A DNA stretch of 9,099 nt from CAYLZN01 sp964387935 (lineage in GTDB: Bacteria > Acidobacteriota > Vicinamibacteria > Vicinamibacterales > JAFNAJ01), in contig CAYLZN010000241.1 of NCBI GenBank assembly GCA_964387935.1, forward strand, positions 1 through 9,099, written 5' to 3'. The notes beneath the pieces were generated by a model that did no database searches, was not told where the DNA came from, and worked only from the letters and a program-made list of their open reading frames with translations. The position numbers and the translations under genes are program-made. This document shows, piece by piece, positions 1 to 5,483 of the stretch (its first letter is position 1; each line of letters opens with the position of its first letter).

Positions 1-684
1 GGCGCCGCCGGTCTCCCCCACGGGCACCGGCTGCCGCGGCTGGGCGTCGAACCAGCGCTCGACTTCCGCCCGCTGATCCTGCGGCTGGCCGGTGGCCGCC
101 GCACTCCCGGAGGCGTCCGACTCCCTGGGGAAGAACGCGATGGCCGACGCCGCGCCGATGACGAACACGGCGATCGCCGCCAGTGCGGCCGGACTCGCCG
201 CCGCGGCGCGAAGGTCCTTGAACAGGCGCTGAGGAAGACTGGTCATGGAGAATCGGGTTTGAAGGCCTGAGACCACGAAGAGGCCGATCACCGCCACGTA
301 GGTCAGGACACACAGCACACACACGGCCCCGAGGACGACGAACGCGCCGTAGGCCAGATAGAGCACCATCGCGAGACCGACCGTCGAGAGCGCAAACACG
401 TAGCCCGGCACGTTGTCCGCCAGGCGGGTCGCGGGTTTCCCGGCCAGCAGCAGCCCGACGACCGCGGCGAACCACAGCACCCCGAAGACCGCGACGGGCG
501 TGCCGACCAGAGACCCGTACGGGCTGAGGTAGGCGTCCGTGCAGCTCACCGAAGCGTTGAAATCGCAGAAGCTCGTGTAGCCCGGGTTGTTCAGCAGCTT
601 GAAGTGCACCCAGGCCGACGTCGAGGACGCCCCGAGGCCGAGCAGCGCGAACAGCAGCATCCAGAGATGGGCGCGTCGTGACAT
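1..684 (-). CDS. VKOR-family thiol oxidoreductase with probable C-terminal thioredoxin-like extension (3' end outside window)
   Basis: 228 codons are open from the ATG at 684 to the window edge. VKOR-family proteins reoxidise periplasmic thiol oxidases and pass electrons to quinone, supporting disulfide formation. Seen here: a hydrophobic helix near residues 8-26; a loop cysteine pair C40 and C48 (CDFNASVSC); a conserved-type serine S58 in GSLVGTPVA; further membrane segments near 61-80, 94-112 and 113-140; the catalytic CVLC motif at 122-125 on the fourth helix; and a fifth hydrophobic segment near 168-186. After that the chain becomes soluble (ERWFDAQPRQPVPV), the kind of linker that leads into a DsbA-like domain in bacterial VKOR fusions. 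That domain is cut off, so the fusion is inferred. Topology would put the extension in the periplasm. The gene lies 138 bp downstream of the second pilin on the same strand. The Shine-Dalgarno is weak (GGGAG, about 14 nt from ATG); an in-frame TTG at 711 is an alternative start. Confidence 0.88.
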   Translation of the reverse strand, partial: MSRRAHLWMLLFALLGLGASSTSAWVHFKLLNNPGYTSFCDFNASVSCTDAYLSPYGSLVGTPVAVFGVLWFAAVVGLLLAGKPATRLADNVPGYVFALSTVGLAMVLYLAYGAFVVLGAVCVLCVLTYVAVIGLFVVSGLQTRFSMTSLPQRLFKDLRAAAASPAALAAIAVFVIGAASAIAFFPRESDASGSAAATGQPQDQRAEVERWFDAQPRQPVPVGETGGA

Positions 685-730
685 GAGGATGGATGGGACT
701 CCCGTCAGCAATCTTAGCGCGACTGGCTTT

Positions 731-746
731 TGCAAGTCCTGCTCCA
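731..746 (-). promoter_or_regulatory. Candidate sigma-54 promoter for the VKOR gene
   Basis: The minus strand reads TGGAGCAGGACTTGCA. It has the GG-N10-GC spacing required of -24/-12 promoters, an intact TGG at -24 and a full TTGCA at -12, but the CACG part of the -24 box is poorly matched. The predicted start is near 720, giving a 36-nt leader to the ATG at 684. No activator-type site array is evident upstream, because that DNA is the end of the second pilin gene. GG-N10-GC is common in GC-rich DNA, so this is a candidate only; its position just ahead of a gene is the main support. Confidence 0.4.
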
Positions 747-822
747 GGGGTGCAGCGTCGCGGGAGCCGGGGCCCTCGAGGCAGTCGGGGCCCGAACAGG
801 CGGGGAATCCCGGGCGGGAAGG

Positions 823-1317
823 CTACTGGATGGGGCCGACGGTGGCCGTAATAGCGAAGGGCTCTGTCGGCGCCGCGCCAGTCCGGTCTTCCCACACGAC
901 ACCGGCCTGATTGGTCGCGAATCCGCGACGACCGGCGTCCACCCCCACCGGCGAGGCGCTGGCGTAGTAGCCGGTCTGCGTGGCGGTGCCAAGGCAGTCT
1001 GGAGCGCCGGCAACTGAGGCCGCGCCGGCCGCGAGCGCCACGGTGAAGCCGCTCTTGGGAAGCAGCGCGATGTCCGGGCTGATGTAGGCGCCGTTGATGA
1101 GCGTCATGACGTCAGTCGCGTAGTAGTTGGCGCCGCAGGAACTGGAGTACCCGGCCTGGGCGGAGTTGACGGCCTTCATGGAGCCAATGGCGGACGCTTC
1201 GTTGCTGGCCTTCTTCGCGGCGATCAGGAAGGGAGCGGAGAGCGCCGCCAGGACGCCGATCAGGGCGATGACGATCAGCAGTTCGATGAGCGTGAAGCCG
1301 TGTTCGCTGGATCGCAT
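823..1317 (-). CDS. Type IV pilin, second paralogue
   Basis: A 164-aa prepilin. It has a 7-residue leader ending in Gly7, the prepilin-peptidase site G|FTLIE, mature Glu5 (residue 12) and a hydrophobic helix at about 8-34 with Pro29 at mature position 22. These are features of major-type pilins that enter the fibre. The globular part keeps NEASAIGS, SISPD-like, KSGF, FATNQAG and the PIQ terminus shared with the larger pilin upstream, so the two are tandem paralogues. It has exactly two cysteines, C61 (SSSCG) and C108 (PDCLG), probably a disulfide. The start is set by GGGAGG at 1324-1329, 6 nt before the ATG. It lies 77 bp after pilA behind a strong hairpin, so it is probably expressed by read-through at a lower level. 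It could serve as an alternative major pilin, a minor pilin or a T2SS-like pseudopilin; I favour an accessory T4P pilin. Confidence 0.92.
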   Translation of the reverse strand: MRSSEHGFTLIELLIVIALIGVLAALSAPFLIAAKKASNEASAIGSMKAVNSAQAGYSSSCGANYYATDVMTLINGAYISPDIALLPKSGFTVALAAGAASVAGAPDCLGTATQTGYYASASPVGVDAGRRGFATNQAGVVWEDRTGAAPTEPFAITATVGPIQ

Positions 1318-1355
1318 CGCATGCCTCCCGACTGGTGTGGGCGCGAGGGGAGTGA

Positions 1356-1379
1356 GCGGGGCCGGTCACCCGGCCCCGC
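1356..1379 (-). terminator. Perfect 10-bp hairpin with GUGA tetraloop between the two pilin genes
   Basis: Arms GCGGGGCCGG (1356-1365) and CCGGCCCCGC (1370-1379) are exact complements. As RNA from the minus strand the loop is GUGA, a GNRA-type tetraloop. It starts about 15 nt after the pilA stop codon. No U-tract follows (the next bases are TCACTCCCC), so it is not a canonical intrinsic terminator. A partial terminator, an RNase-blocking 3' stabiliser, or both, would fit a highly expressed pilin followed by a weaker one. Confidence 0.6.
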
Positions 1380-1394
1380 ATCTGGACACGTTGT

Positions 1395-1916
1395 CTACTG
1401 AATCGGCGTGTCAGCGCCCACCGTGAACGGCTCGGCCGGGGCCGTGTTGGTCGTGTTCTGCCAGATGGTACCGGCCTGGTTGGTCGCAAACGACCGGTTC
1501 CCGGTGGTCCCGAAGTCCGCGGGTTCCGCCGACGCGTAGTACGACAGTTCCGTCGCGGTGCCGTTGCAGTCGTCCGGGCCCGCCGCGCCGCCGTTGCTGG
1601 CCAGCGTCACGTTGAAGCCGCTCTTCAGCACGGTGGCCGCCGTCGTCAGGTCAGGCGACAGGAAGGATTCGGTGCCGCCCGGGCAGGCCAGCGCGAGGGT
1701 CGTCAGCAGGACCGAGTAGCCGCCGCCCGCCGCCGACGCGGAATAAGTGGCCTGGCCGCTGTTGACCGAGCGCAGCGAGCCGATGCCCGAGGCTTCGTTG
1801 CCCGACATGCGGGCGCGCATGAGACCCGGAATGGCAATCGCGGCGATGATGCCGATGATCGCAACCACGATCAGCAGCTCGATGAGGGTGAAGCCCTTGG
1901 CCTGGCGAATCTTCAT
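1395..1916 (-). CDS. pilA: Type IV major pilin PilA
   Basis: A 173-aa prepilin, the likely main fibre subunit. Its 8-residue basic leader MKIRQAKG is cut at G|FTLIE by prepilin peptidase. Glu13 is mature Glu5, the helix spans about residues 9-36 and Pro30 is mature Pro22. Mature length is 165 residues. The globular head is Gly/Ala/Thr-rich with few charges. It contains two cysteines, C78 (LACPGG) and C117 (DDCNG), which probably form a disulfide, then FATNQAG and a PIQ end. The start is fixed by AGGAG at 1923-1927, 6 nt before the ATG. It sits directly downstream of pilSR behind a long control region with a sigma-54 promoter, the classical PilR-regulated arrangement. I call this one pilA rather than the next because it is promoter-proximal with the best leader and Shine-Dalgarno. 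The head region does not resemble the short Geobacter-type pilin. Confidence 0.94.
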   Translation of the reverse strand: MKIRQAKGFTLIELLIVVAIIGIIAAIAIPGLMRARMSGNEASGIGSLRSVNSGQATYSASAAGGGYSVLLTTLALACPGGTESFLSPDLTTAATVLKSGFNVTLASNGGAAGPDDCNGTATELSYYASAEPADFGTTGNRSFATNQAGTIWQNTTNTAPAEPFTVGADTPIQ

Positions 1917-1968
1917 GGCACTCTCCTGTTCGACGGGGGTGTACGGAACGGCGACTCCGGGAACTGCC

Positions 1969-1994
1969 GGCCGGTCGGCTCGTGCCGACCGGCC
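1969..1994 (-). promoter_or_regulatory. 11-bp hairpin in the predicted pilA 5' leader
   Basis: GGCCGGTCGGC (1969-1979) and GCCGACCGGCC (1984-1994) are perfect complements around a 4-nt loop. If transcription starts near 2000, as the sigma-54 motif predicts, the hairpin begins about 7 nt from the RNA 5' end and ends about 40 nt before the Shine-Dalgarno. A 5'-terminal stem of this kind typically protects mRNA from 5'-dependent decay. No U-tract follows, so termination is unlikely. Confidence 0.6.
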
Positions 1995-2010
1995 TCGCGC
2001 CAGACCTTAG

Positions 2011-2026
2011 AGCAACCCCAATGCCA
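2011..2026 (-). promoter_or_regulatory. Sigma-54 (-24/-12) promoter of pilA
   Basis: The minus strand reads TGGCATTGGGGTTGCT. Against the consensus TGGCACG-N4-TTGCW it matches TGGCA, TTGC and the final W, with exact GG-N10-GC spacing. The predicted start is near 2000, giving an 84-nt leader to the pilA ATG. The activator gene pilR ends about 300 bp upstream, and a TGTC cluster lies 130-195 bp upstream of the start, the usual distance for an enhancer-binding protein. This is the best sigma-54 motif in the window. Confidence 0.78.
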
Positions 2027-2105
2027 TCCGACGCCAGACCGCTCCAGAGAGTCGGCTTGCGCCACTTTCTCGTGTGTTTTCAAGGGCCTATCACCATCCG
2101 ACGCC
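2024..2105. repeat. 12-nt direct repeat, 70 bp apart, one copy touching the -24 box
   Basis: CCATCCGACGCC occurs at 2024-2035 and again at 2094-2105. On the minus strand the first copy ends in the TGG of the pilA -24 element. The spacing is about 6.7 helical turns. It could be a repressor or co-activator site pair, or the trace of a small duplication. Confidence 0.45.
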
Positions 2106-2131
2106 CCGCCGTCATCGGTGTTCACTCCGCC

Positions 2132-2194
2132 GACACGCCCCGACAGTGACATTTTCTGTCGGGGGTCACTGCCGGAAAATGTCAGGAACTGACA
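2132..2194. promoter_or_regulatory. Clustered TGTC/GACA half-sites with nested inverted repeats, probable PilR enhancer (UAS)
   Basis: Six TGTC cores, read on either strand, lie at 2132-2136, 2142-2146, 2147-2151, 2156-2160, 2180-2184 and 2190-2194. They form several perfect inverted repeats: CCCCGACAG/CTGTCGGGG (2138-2146 with 2156-2164), CAGTGAC/GTCACTG (2144-2150 with 2165-2171), TGACATTTTC/GAAAATGTCA (2147-2156 with 2175-2184) and TGTCAG-GAA-CTGACA (2180-2194). From memory, PilR sites upstream of Pseudomonas pilA contain a (C/G)TGTC core. The cluster is about 130-195 bp upstream of the predicted pilA start. Confidence 0.65.
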
Positions 2195-2211
2195 AGCGGC
2201 GGCATCAGACG

Positions 2212-2311
2212 GGCTGGCGGCCAGCGGCTTTCGGCTGGCGGCCAGCGGCGTGATACGGGATCTCCAACTCAGCCCGGCCGGCCGCAGGTCGCCCGCCGCT
2301 GGCCGCCAGCC
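2212..2311. repeat. Three copies of a 17-nt palindromic repeat after pilR (two direct, one inverted)
   Basis: GGCTGGCGGCCAGCGGC is found at 2212-2228 and 2233-2249, and its exact reverse complement at 2295-2311. Each unit contains the mini-hairpin GCTGG-CGG-CCAGC. The inverted copy can also pair over all 17 bp with either direct copy. The inverted copy lies 11 nt past the pilR stop, so in pilR mRNA it could act as a 3' stabiliser or transcription-stop structure. The form resembles REP/BIME-type intergenic elements; whether it recurs in the genome cannot be seen here. The DNA between copies 2 and 3 shows only a GGCCGGCC palindrome. Confidence 0.7.
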
Positions 2312-2322
2312 GTTCTGTCCAA

Positions 2323-3798
2323 TCAGCCGAGCTCGTACTTCTTCAGGTAGTAGCGGAAGGAACGGAAGGTCATCCCCAGGAGGCCCGCCGCGCGCACTTT
2401 GACACCTCCGGCCCTCTGGAGCGCCTCGGCGATGTAGCGGCGCTCGATCTCCCGGACGTGCCGTTCGAGGTCGAGCCCCCCTTCCGGCCAGTCCAGGCCG
2501 GCTGGAGGCGTGACGGCCGCCGGTTCGGCGTCGGGAGCCGTCGGGCGAAGCGCTGGCTGGACCAGCGCCTGGGGCAGGCTCTCCGGCAGGATCGTCGGCG
2601 AGGCCTCGAGCGCGACCGCCCGTTCCATCGCGTTCTCGAGTTCCCGGATGTTGCCGGGCCAGTGGTAGGTCTCGAGCCGCGCGATGGCCTCGCGCGACAG
2701 GCCGACCACGGATTTGCCCATCTGCGCGGCGAACCGCTCGACGAAGTGCGCGGCGAGCGCCGGGATGTCCTCCCGCCGCTCGCGCAGCGATGGCAGCGAG
2801 ATCGGGATCACGTTGACGCGGTAGAAGAGGTCCTCGCGAAACCGGCCTTCGGCGACGGCCTTGTCGAGATCGCGGTTGGTCGCGGCGAGAATCCGGATGT
2901 CGGCCTCGATCTCGTCGGTGCCGCCCACGCGCCTGTAGCGGCGCTCCTGCAGGACCCGCAGCAGCTTCACCTGCATCGCCGGGCTCATCTCTCCGATCTC
3001 GTCGAGGAAGATCGTCCCCTTGTCGGCGAGTTCGACGAGGCCCTTCTTGGTCGTGGCGGCGCCCGTGAACGCCCCGCGCACGTGGCCGAAGAGCTCGGAC
3101 TCGAGGAGGGTCTCGGGCATGGCGCCGCAGTTGAGCGCCACGAATGGCCGGTCTCGCCGCAGCGAGTGGAAGTGAATCGCCCGGGCCACCAGTTCCTTGC
3201 CGGTCCCCGACTCGCCCGTGATGAGCACGGTCGATCCCGTCGGGGCGATGGTCTCGATCAGCCGGAAGACGGCCAGCATGGCCTCGCTGCGGCCGATCAT
3301 GTTCGCGAAGCGGTGGGTCGTGCTCAGGGTGCGCTTGAGCTCCAGGTTCTCCTGGCGCAGATGACGCCGCTCGAGCGCGTTCCGCACGACGATCTTCAGT
3401 TCGTCGACATCGAACGGCTTCGTCAGGTAGTCGGACGCGCCGAGTCGCAGCGCCTCGACCGCCGTCTCCGTCGAGGCAAAGGCGGTCATGACGATGCCGG
3501 GTACCTCCGGGTCGGCATCCCGGGCCGCGCGCAGCACGTCGACCCCGCTCATGTCCGGCATCCGGATGTCGGAGATGAGCAGGTCGATCGACCGCTCGCG
3601 GATCACGCGCAGCGCCTCACGGCCGCAGTCGGCCGCGACCACGTCGTAGCCTTCGCGGCCGAGCACGATCGCGAGCAGTTCCCGCATCGACGGCTCGTCG
3701 TCGACGATCAGCACCCGCGGACGCGGGGCCGGTGCGGCCGCGACCTCGTCGTGGCGGGGCTCGAACGGAATCACGGCGCGGTTCGGCATGGCGGTCAT
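2323..3798 (-). CDS. pilR: PilR, sigma-54-dependent response regulator
   Basis: 491 aa from the ATG at 3798. This start overlaps the pilS stop as ATGA, indicating translational coupling. A longer in-frame reading from 4029 only adds low-complexity Arg-rich sequence inside pilS, and a second Met at 3789 is possible. Receiver domain, about 27-142: acidic pair D33/D34, phospho-acceptor D77 (ISDIRMPDMSG), T105 and K127. AAA+ domain, about 167-395: Walker A GESGTGKE at 195-202, the sigma-54-contacting GAFTGA loop at 242-247, Walker B TIFLDE at 262-267 and the arginine-rich FREDLFYR at 320-327. A Pro/Ala-rich linker, about 410-440, leads to a Fis-type helix-turn-helix at about 452-489. When phosphorylated by PilS it should activate pilA from the promoter at 2011-2026. 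All key residues for sigma-54 activation are present, which separates it from regulators that lack GAFTGA. Its family includes NtrC and AtoC; the neighbours settle PilR. Confidence 0.95.
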   Translation of the reverse strand: MTAMPNRAVIPFEPRHDEVAAAPAPRPRVLIVDDEPSMRELLAIVLGREGYDVVAADCGREALRVIRERSIDLLISDIRMPDMSGVDVLRAARDADPEVPGIVMTAFASTETAVEALRLGASDYLTKPFDVDELKIVVRNALERRHLRQENLELKRTLSTTHRFANMIGRSEAMLAVFRLIETIAPTGSTVLITGESGTGKELVARAIHFHSLRRDRPFVALNCGAMPETLLESELFGHVRGAFTGAATTKKGLVELADKGTIFLDEIGEMSPAMQVKLLRVLQERRYRRVGGTDEIEADIRILAATNRDLDKAVAEGRFREDLFYRVNVIPISLPSLRERREDIPALAAHFVERFAAQMGKSVVGLSREAIARLETYHWPGNIRELENAMERAVALEASPTILPESLPQALVQPALRPTAPDAEPAAVTPPAGLDWPEGGLDLERHVREIERRYIAEALQRAGGVKVRAAGLLGMTFRSFRYYLKKYELG

Positions 3799-5480
3799 GC
3801 GCTGAGCGTCAGCACGCGGTCGGCGGCCACGGCGGCCGGAAGCGTCACCTCGACGCTCGTTCCGGCCCCGGGCGCGGATTCGATGTCGATCGCCCCGCCG
3901 AGGTCGGTGACGATCCGATGCACGATCGCGAGCCCGAGCCCCGTCCCGTTGGGGAACCCGCTCCGGAAGGGCTCGAACACGTGGTCGAGATGAGCCGGGG
4001 CAATCCCGACCCCCTCGTCGCGGACACACAGCCGTACCTGGTGTGCGGAGCGCTGCACCGTGAACAGCAGGCGTCCGCCTGCCGGCATGGCCTTGAGCGC
4101 GTTGGTGGCGAGATTCCAGACGACCTGGCGGACCTCACCCTCGTCGGCGTCCACGTAACACGGCGCCTCCGGGGTCTCGAGGGCGATGACGTGCGCGGGC
4201 CCGCGCTCGCTGCCGTGCTCGAGGAGCGCCGCGGCCTCGTGCACCGCCTTCACGACGTCCACCGGCTGCGGGCTCCGGCGCTGAGGACGGGCGTAGGCGA
4301 GGAAGGAGCGGATGATGTCGTTCAGGCGGCGCGACTCCCGGAGCACGATGTCCATGAGCCGGGTCTGTTCGGCCGAGAGGTCGAGATCCTGTCGCAGGAC
4401 CTGCACTGAGCCGGCCATCGAGGCGAGGGGGTTGCGGATCTCGTGCGCGATGCCGGCCGCCATCTCTCCGATGGCCGCCATGCGCTTCTCGGTCTGGACC
4501 TCGCGATCGCGACGCTTGCGCTCGGTGATGTCCTGGAAGGTGAACAGGTAGCCCACCCTTCCCGCGCCGCCCATCAGCGGCGCGGCGGTCAGGCCCAGAT
4601 CGACACGGCGCCCGGAGGGCGCCTCGTACTCCACGTCCACGCGCCGGGCCCGGCCGCTGTCGACCATCCGGGGCAGGGCGTCGACCAGGTCGCGGGGCAG
4701 CTGCAGCACGTCAGCCACGGGCCGGCCGCCCGCCGCCTCAGCCTGCCAGCCCAGGATCTGCTGTCCCGCGCGATTCAGCGTGAGGACCTTGCCGTCCTGA
4801 TCCGTGGTCACCAGGCCGCCCGTGAGGCTGTTGATGACGCACTGGGTGAATGCCTGGAGGTCCGCGATCTGGGTCGAGGCCTGTCGCAGCCGCTCGTCCC
4901 CGTGCTGGACGCGCTCGGCCAGATACCCCGTGAGCCAGGCGAGGGTGGCGAATCCGGCGCCGTTCAGGGCCAGCGTGACGAGCGCATCTTCAACGGGCGG
5001 CAGGAGCGCAGGCGCGAACCCGAGCGCGTGCGCGACCGGCCCCAGGCCCAGCACGTTGTACTGCAGGGCGATGATCGCACCGTAGAGGAGGGTGTTGAGG
5101 GCCGCCACGAGCAGCCCGCCCCGCCGGTACTGCAGGACGGATGCAGCCACCACCGGCAGGCCGTACAGCGGCACGAGCAGGCTGTCGAGCCCGCCCGTCA
5201 GCAGGACCGCGACCGAGACCACCACGGCATCCGCAGCCATCTGCGCGTCGACGAGCCAGCGCCGTGCCGGCATCGCCCGCACGGCCGCAGTCCACACCGC
5301 CGCCAGCGCGAACACGACCGCGAGCAGCAGGAAGAGCCCGTCGGTCTCGTGCGGGTCCGGCAGGCGCAAACGCGCGACGGTCGCGGACCCCAGGAGCACC
5401 AGGGCCGCGACCACGCGCGCGACGAGCAGGGTCCTCAGCCGGCGGCGCTGCGCGTGGGCCTCGCGGTCGGCATCAGCCAT
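3795..5480 (-). CDS. pilS: PilS, membrane sensor histidine kinase
   Basis: 561 aa. The N-terminal third, about 16-187, is very hydrophobic and holds about six membrane segments, the PilS pattern. A helical linker follows, then a PAS domain at about 208-320 (INSLTGGLVTTDQDG to FQDITERK), HisKA with the autophosphorylated His346 in AHEIRNPLAS, and a HATPase domain at about 445-549: N-box N456/N460 (WNLATNALKA), G1 DEGVGI at 488-493 and G2 GTGLGLAIV at 512-520. In Pseudomonas PilS senses PilA levels in the membrane through its TM region; whether this one does is inference. The ATG lies 3 nt after the pilC stop with only a weak Shine-Dalgarno, so translation is probably coupled to pilC. The stop overlaps the pilR start. 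The kinase looks complete and active. Confidence 0.94.
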   Translation of the reverse strand: MADADREAHAQRRRLRTLLVARVVAALVLLGSATVARLRLPDPHETDGLFLLLAVVFALAAVWTAAVRAMPARRWLVDAQMAADAVVVSVAVLLTGGLDSLLVPLYGLPVVAASVLQYRRGGLLVAALNTLLYGAIIALQYNVLGLGPVAHALGFAPALLPPVEDALVTLALNGAGFATLAWLTGYLAERVQHGDERLRQASTQIADLQAFTQCVINSLTGGLVTTDQDGKVLTLNRAGQQILGWQAEAAGGRPVADVLQLPRDLVDALPRMVDSGRARRVDVEYEAPSGRRVDLGLTAAPLMGGAGRVGYLFTFQDITERKRRDREVQTEKRMAAIGEMAAGIAHEIRNPLASMAGSVQVLRQDLDLSAEQTRLMDIVLRESRRLNDIIRSFLAYARPQRRSPQPVDVVKAVHEAAALLEHGSERGPAHVIALETPEAPCYVDADEGEVRQVVWNLATNALKAMPAGGRLLFTVQRSAHQVRLCVRDEGVGIAPAHLDHVFEPFRSGFPNGTGLGLAIVHRIVTDLGGAIDIESAPGAGTSVEVTLPAAVAADRVLTLSA

Positions 5481-5483
5481 GGC

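Noticed and set aside
769..793. GGGGCCC repeated at 769-775 and 787-793 as a terminator for the second pilin
   Set aside because: Only about 6 bp can pair around a 12-nt loop and no T-tract follows. It also lies just upstream of the sigma-54-like motif. Too weak to list as a feature.
1913..2152. Small 79-codon minus-strand ORF upstream of pilA
   Set aside because: It covers the sigma-54 promoter and leader hairpin, overlaps the pilA start, and has no recognisable feature; it looks like chance in GC-rich DNA.
2458..3993. Plus-strand open frame of 511 codons
   Set aside because: It is antisense to pilR and the end of pilS, with the same shadow-frame composition and no domain.
3799..4029. N-terminal extension of PilR by 77 residues
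   Set aside because: The added part is Arg-rich and out of frame inside the pilS ATPase domain. The ATGA start at 3798 gives a normal-length regulator with the receiver domain beginning about residue 27.
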